DNA from: Lantana camara
Taxonomy: Eukaryota; Streptophyta; Magnoliopsida; Lamiales; Verbenaceae
NCBI GenBank assembly: GCA_037501455.1
Contig: CM074860.1
Location: forward strand, 38,264,501 to 38,328,500
Length of the DNA stretch: 64,000 bases
Reading direction: 5' to 3'
Under the pieces are notes generated by a model that saw only the letters and a program-made list of their open reading frames with translations, was not told the origin of the DNA and searched no databases. Positions 1 through 11,906 of this stretch are shown here, piece after piece. A program made the translations under genes and the position numbers. The stretch's first letter is position 1, and the number at the start of each line of letters is the position of its first letter.

Positions 1-404
1 TGGTCGTGCTAGGCGGGAGTTGTTCAAGTCTTGCATTTCCACGGGTCTAGTTCATACCCTGGTTGTATAGTATTTTGAGACATTTCATGGTATAATCGTT
101 CTTATCACATTTTGGATACTTAATGATGTATCTTATTCAGATATGATTATGTAGTGATAGTGAATCAGTACCTATATGTATCTATGCCATAAATATGGTA
201 CCTATATATATACGAATGACTTTACTGCTTCCGCTTTTCTATTCATGTTTGTTTGATTATGTTGGGGAGAGTGTCCCGCCTAGAGCGTCATTTCTATTGT
301 CACCCGTTCGCTGTGGTCTTAGTTTATGTATGAACTGTCCATTTCATACGTGGATCGAGGCTATAGTGCGGGGGATGTGGCGCCTTGGGGTTTAGGGTGC
401 TACA
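1..404 (+). mobile_element. 3' end of a + strand Tekay-type LTR (element A), truncated by window start
   Basis: The segment opens with the GCTAGGCGGGAGT box and ends with GCGGGGGATGTGGCGCC then GGGTGCTACA. Both are shared with the 3' ends of the complete + LTRs at 18142-20785 and 24989-27855. The sequence after 404 is internal DNA of a minus-strand element, so A is nested in that element. The rest of A lies outside the window, so it cannot be said whether A is a full element or a solo LTR. The 66-residue frame at 195-395 is not considered coding. Confidence 0.8.
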
Positions 405-429
405 ATCTTGATCCTATAAACTCTTCTCC

Positions 430-642
430 TTAGTGAATTATACTTGACGTTTTCTTATTCTCGAGTCGACCTTTTAGTGAACGGCTATGTCTTCTCATCT
501 TTAAAGGTTCGGTCGAAATGACTCCCGCATTTACCATCAAGGAATATGATGGCTTGATTCGGTTTTCCTCACCTAGTATTCTCTTCACCATTTTCTCTGA
601 TTCCTTCATGCTTCCATTAACCTCGGCATTCAAATCTTGCAC
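430..642 (-). pseudogene. Charged, helix-prone reading-frame remnant in element B
   Basis: A 70-codon minus frame whose N-terminal half is rich in Glu, Lys, Met and Asn and would form an amphipathic helix. Elements D, K and L also carry coiled-coil-like remnants (10862-10993, 54500-54660, 59441-59570), but no residue-level match between this frame and those was established. No function is assigned, and it may be a chance frame. Confidence 0.25.
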
Positions 643-990
643 TACGAACTCAATCTCTTTAAATTTGGAAGATTGAGTTCGGATGTATGTTTAAACAAAT
701 GTCACGGTGTTGTTCACCGTCATCGATCGCCACTCTCCCATCTTGTTGACACGATTCTTAATATCCATCGAATTTGCACTTTTCCAAACAAATATCCATT
801 CCTCCTTTCAACTTCTTGAAAGTCCTACTTTTCTTGTTCTCGACATCCTCGGAGAGCCGATATTTTTCCAACTTGTTTCCCCATCACTCGTTGTAGGTTC
901 CGTGACTTGGTAAATCTTGCATTTCCGTTGTTCCTACTAGAAGTACTCCCTTAGCACAATTCGGAGTTCAAATTTATTCCTTTTCCATGC

Positions 991-1004
991 TCTCCCCCTT
1001 AAGA
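991..1004 (-). other. Internal polypurine-tract-like motif (element B)
   Basis: On the minus strand this reads TTAAGGGGGAGAGCATG. It matches TTAAGGGGGAGAGCAC at 11891-11906 (element D) and 60143-60158 (element L), and closely resembles the true 3' polypurine tracts of those elements (TTTAAGGGGGAGAGAT before TGTAACG). It sits far from any LTR border, so it would be a central rather than a 3' tract. Function is inferred only. Confidence 0.45.
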
Positions 1005-2400
1005 TTTTCTTTCTTGCCTGTTAAACTCAGCCCATTGTCTTCGACCCAAAATTCTTAACTTCTTAAAATCAATTCCTTCAACTTGATTGGTCTTAATTAT
1101 TTAGTGGGTTCGGTAATCTTGCCCACATTCACTTTGAAGTGATTGGTTAGGGTGGAAACCACACTTCTATCGTTTCCTATTCCCAATTCAATTCCCAAAC
1201 TTCTCAAGATTTCCATGGCAACCCCGTCTACTTCACCCCCAAAATTCTTTTCTTGATCCCAACATTACTTAATTAAATTAGCTTGTGATGTACAGAGTGG
1301 AAAGGATTTCCTATCAAGCAAACATCAAGCTATGCATGTCGGGTAAGAGTGTTCGATGCATGTTGCACATTTTATCAGTTAAGGCATGCAACAATTTATT
1401 AAATCCATCATACACGGGTAAAAAGAATTAAATAAGCAATAAATGATGCACGTACCATGAGTGCAATTACCTTTCACCGTAGAGATGATCTTATACTCGG
1501 CAAATTGGTCTGTTGTTCTTGAATTAGTTGATCATCTCTTGCTTACCCATGGTGTTCTACTTCCTTAATTCTTCTTGCATCCACCCATGTTTCCAAAACC
1601 CTAATGCCTTGATGAACTCCAATTCTTTTACCCTAAACATCTCAATACTTAACTGCTCCCAAGCCGGTTCCAAAATCCCCTTTAATTCTTTGTATCACTT
1701 GAGCAAACCCACGATCCAATAATTCAAATTTCTTGTATCAAGTGATGTACCTTCATGTCTCGAGATCATCACTTGATTCCAAGTCTTCCATAACTGAGCT
1801 ATTTAGTTCATTCCATCCTTTCGAAAATCGATTCTTCTTTTACCCAACTCCTTACCGTAATTGTCATCTTGATCGAAACCTTCTCGTTTTAATCTTGAAG
1901 AATTCCAACTGTCGAGCAACCTCACTTTCCAAAAATCGAGTACTTTCATTCTCACTCCTAGCTGAATTGATGAATTTAATGGTTGATTTGAGTATCTTAG
2001 CCATCCTTTCTGAAATTCCGAAATTGGAGTGGTCTCTAGCTTTCTTCCATTCATCCATACTTGAAAGAAGAGTCCTTAACAAGTTGTTGTAATCATAGAA
2101 ATTGGCGTGGTTTGATGTTGTAGTAATATACTACAATTTACAACTCAACTCAAATGTAATGCATGCCGGTTAGTAAATGCATATGGCACATAATTAGCAT
2201 CAAAAGCACGTATTAATGCAAAATGCAACACGTAATTTAACAAAATTTAAGTTAAACACATTTAATAATATATTTTCCATATCAAATTTCAATAACAATG
2301 CTCGTGATCAATGCGGTGCACACGTTAACACCTTGTTCCTAAGCCGTTCGACCTACACTTGACATGACACGATGCAAGGAACCCCGGTTTTGTAACCTGG

Positions 2401-2413
2401 GGCTCTGATACCA
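2401..2413 (-). other. Primer-binding site, element B
   Basis: The + strand reads GGCTCTGATACCA, so the minus strand is TGGTATCAGAGCC, the complement of the 3' end of plant initiator-Met tRNA. It lies 8 nt inside the LTR border at 2422, as expected for the 5' LTR of a minus-strand element. Confidence 0.9.
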
Positions 2414-3240
2414 CCTTAAGATGTAACACCCGGGACGATAGGTGCCACATCCCCCGCACCATAAGTCTAGTCCACATACGAAATGGACAATCCATACATG
2501 GACCGGACTCATAGCGAACGGGTGACAAATAAAAAACAACCTCGCTAGGCGGAATCTAACCCTGTACCAATTAATCAAAAGTAGAAAACATGGGTGCGGA
2601 AGCAATAAGGTACAATTCAGAAATTTCAACAATGGCTACAAGCCCAATAATTCCTATACATAAATTAAAACCATCATGCATCCTAACAACGGGTTCAACT
2701 AAGCATGTAACCTATCCCGAATCAATAACCAACAATTTATTCATAATTGGCACACAGGCCCCAAATACATAAGGAAATACAATTTAAGTCATAACAATGT
2801 ACAATGTGACTCGAGTGTACGAGTGAGACTCAGATAAAAGAATGAGACTTGACTCCCACCTAGTAAAACCTGCAAAGAACTGGGAAGTGGGAAAGAGGGG
2901 TCAGTCTCTAGAAGACTGAGTGAGCAGGAGCGATACATATATATAAACAAGCACAAGAAAGCCATAAATCCCGAGCAAGGTTTTATGGAATTTAGTTCCT
3001 TTAAAGAGGTAAAAACAGTTACCAATGCTCGGATTTTACAACTATATCAGTTTATAAATATTTTCAAATCAGTAGGGTGATCAGTGGCTCGGCGAGTGAG
3101 CGTGCATAATCTCCATCCTTACTCCGACCGTGTAAAATCAATAGGGAATAATTATTAAATCGTGATCATGCAATCAATCATTCAATCATTCAATCATTCA
3201 TAATTAACAAGTTCAAGTATAAACAGGAACAATACAATCC

Positions 3241-3420
3241 AACTCTTCTCCCCGCCAGGGGTAGCCCAGTCGCGGGAGACAATCCAATTCTTTCTCCCTG
3301 CCAGGGGTGGCCCAGTCGCGGGAGACAATCCAATGCTTTCTCCCCGCCAGGGGTAGCCCAGTCGCGGGAGACAAAGCAATTCTTTCTCCCCGCAAGGGGT
3401 GGCCCAGTCGCGGGAGACAA
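3241..3420. repeat. Four tandem copies of a 46-bp GC-rich repeat
   Basis: CCAGGGGT (once CAAGGGGT) recurs at 3255, 3301, 3347 and 3393, exactly 46 bp apart. Each unit contains CTCCCCGCCAGGGG and GCCCAGTCGCGGGAGAC. The ends CTCCC(C/T)G and CGGGAG are complementary, so each unit could fold as a hairpin. It is found only in this LTR, between the exon-like block and hairpin 1. The open frames across it come from the repeat and are not taken as genes. Confidence 0.9.
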
Positions 3421-4424
3421 TCAGTACAGTATGAGATGGGAAATCAGTAATTCAGTTCAGTGTGGTAGAAGCAGTTCAGTACTTACATTTACTCGATGTT
3501 TCTCCTTTGAAAACTATAAACATATAAAATAAGGATTTTGGCTAAAACATTCACATGCAGGTTGTAGGGTTTAATTCATAACTAGAACGGAAAACACCCT
3601 CAACTGGAACATGGCGATACAAGGATACAAACTAGGCCGGTGCCTATTGATCACGATATCTCCACCGTGGAGATGAACTCTACAAGAGAAAGAAATAATG
3701 TGTACTCGTGAGAGATGACTCAATATGAAACCAATTAGGACGCACGACATTGACATGAGATGTTCATGAAGTGATATGGAATTATTCAATATGCAATAGA
3801 TCATATAAATGTTATGAAGTGTTGTGATCAAGTTCATGCGCACCATTAATGCTCTCACGTAATAGGCAATCATATAAGTTCATACCATAGCACTAATCAA
3901 CCATTAAATAATTATCAAACCACGGAGTGCAATTAACAAGATAAAGATCAATTAGTCATGTATTCAATGCATATAAGTCACATAAGAGGTCGAGGCGGTG
4001 AAAGGAAAGTGATAAAATGGGTTTTGGCAAAGTTTAGCAAGAATTAGAAAAAGTTGACAATTTCCGGAAATAGGGAAGTTGTAGGAAAATGGGAATATCT
4101 TAAGTTATAGAAATTTGAATTAAGGTTTTCTTGTTGGGTATGAAACTAGACACATAGGGCTTTCTAAGCATATATGGCTCGAATCTTATCTCAAAGCGAG
4201 GAGTAAATGGCGTAAGTCCGAAGTTGGATGAATGCAGATTTTCTAGGAAGTGGCGACACCAACATGAATTGATTATATCTCCAAATCTAGAAAGGATAAT
4301 GAGATTATTCCAATTGGAGAATGTATTAGACTTTAATAGGTTTCCGTTGGTTTAAAAATCAGGTCAATCGGAGTTCGTATGAGGGAGAACGAAGCAAAAC
4401 AATCTCAGGCCAAAACAGGGGAGG

Positions 4425-4543
4425 ATCCACGGCCGTGGGTTTGAGATCCAGGGTCGTGGATCTGGGTTCCGAAAGTCACAAGTTTCTGTCTTCAAATCCA
4501 CGCCCGTGGATTTCATAAGGCATAAAATCCACGGCCGTGGATT
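4425..4543. repeat. LTR palindrome cluster, type ATCCACGGCCGTGGAT (4 copies)
   Basis: Copies at 4425-4440, 4445-4462, 4494-4513 and 4526-4543. Two are perfect or nearly perfect and two carry central or flank changes (GGGTCG, CGCCCG). It occupies the same slot as the palindrome clusters of the other LTRs, between the first donor-like and first acceptor-like sites. Confidence 0.9.
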
Positions 4544-5484
4544 CGTTCTAGAGGCTAAAAATCACGGAAATAACAAGGGTTTCGCGGGAGAAACACCAAA
4601 ACTCGAAAGAACCACCTCAAACTCGACCCAAATCACATAATACAAGTAATATGCCAAGTAGGAACATCAATAAGCAAGTTTAGAAAACATAATTTCACGA
4701 ACCCACATATATATACACCCCTATACATACACATATACATACACATATACAAACACATATACACCATCCATAAAATCAACCAATGAAATGGATTTTACCG
4801 GAAATGGAACGAGGATGATGAGGTGAGTTCGTGGTGGTCGGGAATCGTCGGATTTCTTGCCGGAGTTGATGGAGTTGGCTTTCCCCTTTCTCTTGTCTTC
4901 TCCCTTCTTTTGAGCTTGAAGTGGAGATGGAAGGGAGGAGGAAGAAAGGAAGATGGTGATGATGGTGAAGTGGTGGTGCCGGAGAGAAGGTGGTGGCCGG
5001 TGGTGGCTAATGGCCGAGGTGGTGGTGGTTCGGTGGTGAAGGGAGAAAAGGAGAAGAATGAAATGAAGAAGAAGAAGAAGTGAGAGGGAGGGTGTGTATA
5101 TCGTGAATCAGGGAGAGGGAGAGAGAGTTGGTGGTTTTTGGGGCCCGTTTAGATATTTGTGTGTGGTCTCGACTCGAATTAAAATACGGTTAGAATAGAA
5201 ATAGGTTCCCGAATTAAATAAAAAGATGGGCAATGTGTTCGGGAATTGACAAGGAATAAAAGGTAAGGCTCGGAGAAAAAGGAATAATCGTGATCGTGTG
5301 TGATATAACAAAACGAACAAACAATTAGTCACGTACTCACGTAATTACAATTAAAAACATGGACACTTAATTAAACACATAAAACACGTAAGTTACATAA
5401 TTAAACAATTAAAACACATTACTCTCGATCTAACCACACTCACGACCTCATACCTGGTTAGTCCCGAAAACACAGGGCGTTACA

Positions 5485-6095
5485 ATTTCCGTTTTCCCTC
5501 AAAATTCTCTCGGAAGTCCCTCAGAATTTGACATAAAATAAATTAGAAAAGAGAAAAAAATCGTGTTTTTAAAGATTCAATTTAATAACATAAAATTTTG
5601 TTAATTAATAAATGAAATAAGAAAAACTTGATATTTTAGAAATATATAAAGGCGAATTCGATTTTAATTTAAAAGAACACAAATATTTACATTGATATCG
5701 TTCAAAATACGAATCGGATGTTTGATTAATAAATGTCAATAAAAAGCAATTATTAATTAAATAACTACCATTAGCTTACTCTTTTCACCAAGAATACATA
5801 TCATCGTCATGGTTATAGTTAAAGTGAATAAATGATTACAATTCTTTAATTCAAAAATAATAAGAATGGCAAATTCCTAGGGAATTTCAAGGGATTTCCG
5901 AGGGAATTTTTCCTCGGAATTTGACATAAAATAAATTTAAAAAAGAGAAAAAAAAATCGTGTTTTTAAAGATTCAATTTAATAACATAAAATTCTGTTAA
6001 TTAATAAATTAAGTATGAAAAACTTGATGTTTTAGAAATATATAAAGGCGAAATTCGATTTTAATTTAAAAGAACACGAACATCTACATTAATAT
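5485..6095. repeat. AT-rich ~400-bp tandem array, segment 1
   Basis: Contains the monomer anchors TATATAAAGGC at 5643 and 6039. Each monomer carries GAGGGAATTTCC and TTTTCCCTCGGAA-type inverted sequences, then an A-rich stretch and a TATATAAAGGCG box. The array is cut on the left by element B and on the right by element D. 6091-6095 (AATAT) is the left target-site duplication of D. Confidence 0.88.
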
Positions 6096-7460
6096 TGTAA
6101 CGCCCCGACTTTTCAGTCGTACAGGTATAACGTATATGTATACCAATTTGAGCGAATTAATTATTTATAAATGTTTTATATATTTAATTTTATTATAAAT
6201 TGTTATTATATTATATTATTTTATTTTATTATATTTTATTTCGTTAATTAGTATATTTAATTTGATAATTAAGTGTTAATGTTAATTAACTATAGCCTTA
6301 ATTATATTATGAATTTTTGTTTACTTTTTATTTATTTAAAAATGGAATTTAAATTTTATTATTTAATTTGAAATGTTATGAAATTGTTAATGTTTTGCGC
6401 ATGAGTGTTTTAATCGTGCTTCGTTCTTATATGATTTGATATCGAAATTTCGTGAAAATTTAGTATGTCGTAGATTTATGTGTTATGAACATGTCTATAT
6501 GCTCGGTTCATGTTTTTGATCTCATTTGACGTGGTAACGAATTTATTTCTAAGTTGTGGAACCAAATCGGGGGCTAAGGGGCAATTAGCGCACCCTTGGT
6601 TCCGTATGTGATATCTTGAGCTCGGGAACTCGGATTCGAGTTCCGTCACCTCCGCTGAACTCGTATTGAAGATTTGGGTTCAATGGAACAAGTCTCATAT
6701 TTTTCTAAGCTCGTTTCGACCTCCAAACTTTAAGCAAAATTTGTGACGTTCGCCTAAATGACCACCTCCCACTATTTTAACCATATCTTAACCAATACTT
6801 AACCAAATTGGGTGAAATTTGGACCCACTTAACCCTCATTTAACCCTTTATCAGACACCATACATTTCATTTCACTTTTCACTTTCAAACTAAGGCAAAC
6901 AGCAGCAGAAACCGAGCCCTCCTCTTGAAGCCAAGAAAACACAATTCATTTCCTCCCTCAAGAGCTCAATACTCTTCCATCTCTTCCCATACTTGAAAGG
7001 TAAGCTTGGAATGTTGTTCTCCATCTTCTCCTCATTCTTTTAAGTGTAATTTGGGTGATTTTCTTGGAGGTTTAACCATGTTATGGATTAATGGATGAAT
7101 AGTTAGGTTAAAAGGGAATTCTTGAATATCTATGATATCATGTAATTTCGTGGTTGTTTTGTAAGGATTTCGTGCAAGTTTTCTTGATCTTAGCTCTTGT
7201 TATTTGCTTCTCCTCGTTGCCTTTGTTGCTGCTGTGATTATCGGATGAAAACAAAGGATTTTTAGCAAGCTTTAAGGCATGAAAATGTTCAGTTTTCTTT
7301 CCTTCCCTTGCTGTCAGTTTTGGGTCAGTTTTATGGGAGTGTTTGTGTTGTTTTGCTGCTAAATTTGCTGCCTTGGAGTGCCTTGTGTGTTGCTGCATAT
7401 TTGCGTTTTTGGAACAGGGGAACGAAGCTGCTCTGTTGCCATTTTTGGGTCTGAGTTAAT

Positions 7461-7590
7461 CTCCCCGGGCGGTGAGAATTCGGTTGAAGAAGTCGCCGGC
7501 CGGGGACTTTGCCATGAAAGCTACTGTAAAATTTTGCCCGTTTCCCCGACCGGGGGAAAAATGAAAAGAAATCTCCCCGGGAGGGGAGAT
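7461..7590. repeat. LTR palindrome cluster, CCCCGG type (element D 5' LTR)
   Basis: Four imperfect palindromes: CTCCCCGGGCGGTGAG (7461-7476), a GCCGGCCGGGG site (7491-7506), TTTCCCCGACCGGGGGAAAA (7541-7560) and ATCTCCCCGGGAGGGGAGAT (7571-7590). The same cluster is present in the 3' LTR at 14991-15119. Confidence 0.85.
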
Positions 7591-7963
7591 GATCCGCTGC
7601 GCTTTTTAATCCGATTTTGCTTCCTTGCATGTTTAACCCAATTTCATTTTGTTTTCCATGATGTACGTGGACTTTGCATGTAAACACAAGTTGTTGGCAG
7701 CTATGAGATTAATTAATGTTTGAATTTGAATATGGTTTAAATTGTATACATGCTGTTACATTTCATTTCCATTTATTCCCTTTTCATTTATTGCTCATTT
7801 TGTCTTTTGTTGCATGGACTTATACGAAAGAATTTGAAATTACCATGGAATGATGTGGTTGATGAGAGATTTGCATGCATGCTATGTAATATTCATTTTT
7901 CATGCATTTGTTTCCTAGTGTTATGCATTTTGGGGCAGGTGTGGTGTACACATGTATAAATGA

Positions 7964-7966
<3 letters not shown>

Positions 7967-8013
<47 letters not shown>
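7967..8013. repeat. (TA)n microsatellite in element D 5' LTR
   Basis: An uninterrupted TA run of about 47 bp. The matching place in the 3' LTR, near 15497, has a much shorter run, so slippage happened after insertion. Confidence 0.95.
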
Positions 8014-8016
<3 letters not shown>

Positions 8017-9798
8017 GTAATAGGTTTATATTATATATTTAGGCATGTGAATGTGTAAGTGTATATATACATATGTATATTTATTATGTATATTAAGTAT
8101 TGTTTAATTTATTTGAAATTTTGGAATTAATTTGTTATGTATTTCACATTCTCACCTATTTAATTGATTTGAATGCCTTTATTTGGCCTATTCTCTAATT
8201 GTAAACTTGTTATCTTTGAGCTATGATTGTTATATGAAATTCTTGGATTAAATTGATAGGAAATGTGAAATTATGAACTTGAATAATTATGAACGCTTCC
8301 TTGAACGAATGAATGGCTTGTTTATATGCCTTAAATGTATTAATAATGCACATGAACGTGCTCATAACATAATATCATCTTTTATGCATTCATATTATGT
8401 GCATAGAATTACCGTGCGTCATATATGGTCCATTTGGAGTCCTGAGTCTCACGAGTACACTGCTTTGTCCTTTGTACAGTTTTCTCCTGGGCGGAGACTT
8501 ACCGGGTTCATAGATTACTTTCAAGCCTTCTTTTCTTCTTGGTATTGTTCGGTAAGGTGAAACAGGTGGGTTTTTCTTCTATTAGATATGAATCCACCCG
8601 ATATATCCCTTATGTGAAAGTTTTGAACCAAAATATTATAGTTATATATATATCGAGTCTTTTCAAAAGAGTCAATGATTTCCAACGTAAAGCCCTTCTT
8701 TTATGTATTCCCATCTTATGATTTTTGGCATGGACATGATTGATCACACGGGCCCAGGGACTTAGTTGAAGTGGCGATCCGGGGAGGCAAGGGCCGACGG
8801 TGGTCCCTTGTACTAGTCCCACCACATTGACGGTGATACTGGCCCTCGCTAGGAGATTAGCGGGGAATGGAAGCTGAGTGCCCTTGGGGGATTCATGTAC
8901 CCCATTGGCCCATGTATGGTCCGGTGGTCGGGTCTTGCTAACCCGTCCACCACCCGAAGGAAAAAGGTGTAAGTGTTTATGATTATGAATGATATGAATA
9001 TGAATGATTATGATTATGAACGAATATTTATGAATGTGTATGATCGCTAATATAAAGATTGAATTGATATGCACACACGAGGAGTAGGTTGGAGATATTC
9101 GCCCACCCGCCAGGGCTCACGTATTGACCGCATGAATGATTATAATTATGAATAATGAAATTGAAGGTTGTAATCCCCAGCGTTGTTTTCTTTCACCCAC
9201 TTGGGAAATATCTCAAAAACCTCACACGGGATTATAACTTGCATGCGTGAGTGTTTAAATTCTGCGATAATATTATATTATTCCCTGTTTTATACCCACC
9301 AGTCTCCTATAGACTGAACCCGACTTTGTTTTCAGTGCTTTTGCAGGTTTTGGAGTGCTAGGCGGGAAGTCGAGTCTGTCGAGGCTCTTGATCGAGTTGG
9401 AGTCTATTCATATGCATTTTGTAAAGTGAATAAGTTATAGATTTACTTATGAATTGTTATGATTATATGATATTGATACGGGACAGGCTTCTAGGGATAA
9501 TAGAACCCCGTAAATTTATGATTTATGATTTGTGTTTTAATTTTCGGGATTAGGTGCTCATGTTAGTGATCTTTTTCGATAAACCTCGTGATTTATCATA
9601 TGTTCTGCTTCCGCACTCGCATTTAATTCTTGAGCTTGTTTATTTGGTTTCGAGGTTCTAGCACCCGCCTAGCCTAGTGTGGTAGTGAGTCCCTGTTCGG
9701 CGTGATTCGGCTCTTGTATGAACTCTCCATTTCATATGCGGGTCGAGTCTCGGTGCAGGGGATGTGGGGCCTTCCGTTGGGGGCGCTACATCTTTAAG

Positions 9799-9811
9799 TG
9801 TTATCAGAGCC
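9799..9811 (+). other. Primer-binding site, element D
   Basis: TGTTATCAGAGCC lies 8 nt after the 5' LTR and differs at one base from TGGTATCAGAGCC, the complement of initiator-Met tRNA. The mismatch fits the age of this copy. Confidence 0.88.
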
Positions 9812-10861
9812 TCCAGGTTGTAAAACCGGAGCTCTCGTGCCGTGATTGAGTCAGTTTAGGTCGTACGGCATAGGAACAACTTGTCAACGTGTGCATTGCA
9901 TTGAATTTTCATCGTTAATTGACATGAACCTTTAGAATTACTTGATATATGTGACTCACTTCCAACTTTACCGTTTTACTTGTGTCATTTTGCATCTAAT
10001 ACGTGTTTGTTGTTATAAATACGTGTCATAAGCACATATTAATCCACATGCACCTATACTTGAGTTGAATCTTTGATTGTTGATTATTATTACGCTATTA
10101 AAGCTACCATCAACCCCAACTACAAATTCCTCCAATCAAACCAACAAAGAGGTTATGGAATTAAGGGATTAGAAAGTAGTGTGTTTACTCTTCAAGGCTA
10201 TCAACGTGGAGATATATTTCATTACTCAACATCGTGATAAAAGGTGGGATTACCTACAAAGATCTGGGGATCGTGGTCTTTTCTAAATGGAACTAGGTTC
10301 GTTGGTGCCCTTACAATGGTACATTCAATTTTCCTCATCATTCAAAAGGCACATTGGTAGAAAGGTCAAGACCGAAACTATATGAGAGGATGTCAGTTCT
10401 CAGTAATACCTTGGAGATCAACGATTACGATGCGAAACCTAAGTTTCGCTTTTGTGGGGTCCTAAGGGTAGTAGCTTTACTTAGGTTGAAGGCCGTGTTT
10501 TGCCAACTCTTAAATTTAATGTCAAGGGAGAAGATCTCTTTGCTAGGAATTGAAGGTAGGATTTGGATTAGAAGACCGATATTAGAGAGGTTTCTAATTT
10601 TGTGTTGGTTGGTGAAGATTGTTAAGATAGTGGATCATTCATTCAAGGGAGAAGTGAAGAAAATTTTGAAAGTATTTTAGGTTCAAGGATTTTATCAACG
10701 AGGAGACGAAGAACCTCAAGAGAACTCAAGTTTGGGTAAGGAAGAACTTGAATTGGAAGGAGTTAGTGAGAACCAATCGATATGGCAATTTCAAGATCAT
10801 GGAAAGCTAAGGCGCCAAAGGTTCTATCTTCGGTCGGATTGAAGTTGTTTTCCAGACTTAA

Positions 10862-10993
10862 GCTGAATTGTCGTGTTATGAGTCGAAGTTGGGAGTAATG
10901 GAGCAACAAATGGAAACGATAAAGAAAGGCAAAGAGCTATTGGAAGGAAATTATGTGCTCAAGTGTAAGCAATTGGAGGATGAGTTCATTTAG
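10862..10993 (+). pseudogene. Coiled-coil-like reading-frame remnant (element D)
   Basis: From 10862 an open stretch of about 43 codons is rich in Glu, Lys, Gln and Leu (motif MEQQMETIKKGKELLEG), ends at a TAG, and is preceded in frame by a TAA. Related stretches occur in elements L (59441-59570) and K (minus 54660-54500), including a shared AELSC start and a KKGK/KKGN motif. Differences are consistent with a once-coding sequence now decayed. Function is unknown. Confidence 0.45.
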
Positions 10994-11890
10994 TCATTGA
11001 ATTCATAAAGAATAGTTAAGGAAACCTTGAGCAGAGAGACAATTACGGGTAAGATTTGGAACATCATTTAGGATCAATCTTTGAAGAGAGTCAAGATGCC
11101 GATTCCATGGGCGTAAAAGAAGTTGGGTTCGAGGGATTTCAATTTCGGATCGCGGGAACACATAAGTGGATACAAGGAAACTTTGAAAATCTAGAAGAAT
11201 ATGGGTTTAAGAGATTGTGATCTCGGACCATGGAGATTTGAGGACTATGGGGAAGCAAGGCAGGATTTGGGAAGCATCATCAACGATCGAACAATGTCCA
11301 GCCTTACGACGTCTGCTCACAACATCGAGATCAAAGGATAAGATGTGCTAAAGACACCACTACGGTGACAGGTTGAATGTATTCATAACATGTGCACCAT
11401 GCATCGCAAATTAGTTATTTAAATCCTTATTATATGCGTTTTAATACTCTAATTGTTAAATTATTGTTACATACTTATTTGTTGAATTATGTGCCTTGAT
11501 GTTGCATTTCCTTTGTTTAAAATATCTACTACATGCATTTATCGTCTTAACCTAACACACATCATTTTAATGTTTACTTATTAGGATTTCGCCCGTTTAA
11601 TACTTTCACTATTACTTCGAGCAAAGCCCTATTGAACAAAGTGAAGAAGAACATTTTGGGATGATAGAGTGGGACAAAGACGGAAGTGGATGGTTTCAGG
11701 ACACATAAATTGGATGAGACAAGTTAGGGAATTTAATGGAGTTAAACAGGAGTTTGGGAAGCAAAGGAAAAAGGGGTCGTTGTTACAATTAAGAACTTTA
11801 AAGTAAACGTGAGCTAGGCCATCGAACATATTTTCCACTTAGAAGTTGTTCGTCCCAAGGAAATAAGTTTGGGGAGATCAGGAATTCTTG

Positions 11891-11906
11891 TTAAGGGGGA
11901 GAGCAC
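11891..11906 (+). other. Internal polypurine-tract-like motif (element D)
   Basis: TTAAGGGGGAGAGCAC lies about 1.5 kb before the 3' PPT and is identical at 60143-60158 in element L. It could be a central plus-strand priming site or a relic of an older element end. Confidence 0.5.

Larger units (their letters stand above)
405..2421 (-). mobile_element. Internal region of a minus-strand non-autonomous LTR element (element B)
   Basis: Lies between the end of element A and the minus-strand LTR at 2422-5484, with a primer-binding site directly inside that LTR. No Gag, protease, reverse transcriptase or integrase motif is visible on either strand. On the minus strand it shares pieces with the internal regions of elements D and L: a TTAAGGGGGAGAGC tract near 1000, followed by TCTAGTAGGAACAACGG. 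Short minus frames at 430-642 and 1864-2082 are charged and look helical but match nothing recognised. Only the PBS-proximal part is present; the rest is beyond the insertion of A. Confidence 0.7.
2422..5484 (-). mobile_element. 5' LTR of element B (minus strand, 3063 bp)
   Basis: Read on the minus strand it runs from TGTAACGCCC to GGGTGTTACA. Landmarks on the minus strand, in order: donor-like CCG|GTAAAAT at 4798; four ATCCACGGCCGTGGAT-type palindromes (4543 to 4425); acceptor-like CTTGTAG near 3680; exon-like block about 3679-3605; TATA-rich stretch 3531-3512; four 46-bp tandem repeats; hairpin 1 (3036-3026 with 2977-2966); hairpin 2 (2918-2902); acceptor TTTGCAG near 2870. Its 3' partner lies outside the window. 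It is inserted in the AT-rich array that begins at 5485. Confidence 0.88.
6096..9790 (+). mobile_element. 5' LTR of element D (3695 bp)
   Basis: Starts TGTAACGCCCCG and ends GGGCGCTACA. Landmarks: CT-rich leader ending GAAAG|GTAAGC at 7000; palindrome cluster 7461-7590; TA microsatellite 7967-8013; acceptor TTTGTACAG ending 8479; exon-like block 8480-8565 ending AACAG|GTGGG; TATA-rich stretch about 8640-8655; hairpin 1 (9167-9178 with 9227-9238); hairpin 2 (9300-9315); acceptor TTTTGCAG ending 9346; GCTAGGCGGG box. The frames of about 60-150 codons inside it are repeated in the other LTR simply because LTRs are duplicates. Confidence 0.92.

Noticed and set aside
3190..3420. Three overlapping minus frames with repeated SRDWATPG-type peptides
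   Set aside because: Produced by the 46-bp tandem repeat, readable in several frames.
4823..5083. 86-codon Gly/Trp-rich + frame
   Set aside because: Low-complexity GGTGGT/GAAGAAG sequence inside a minus-strand LTR; likely part of its purine/pyrimidine-rich leader.
7138..7687. Frames of 86-118 codons in the 5' LTR of element D, repeated at 14668-15216
   Set aside because: Repeated only because LTRs are duplicates; overlapping frames on both strands, some truncated by small indels in the other LTR, no domain recognised.
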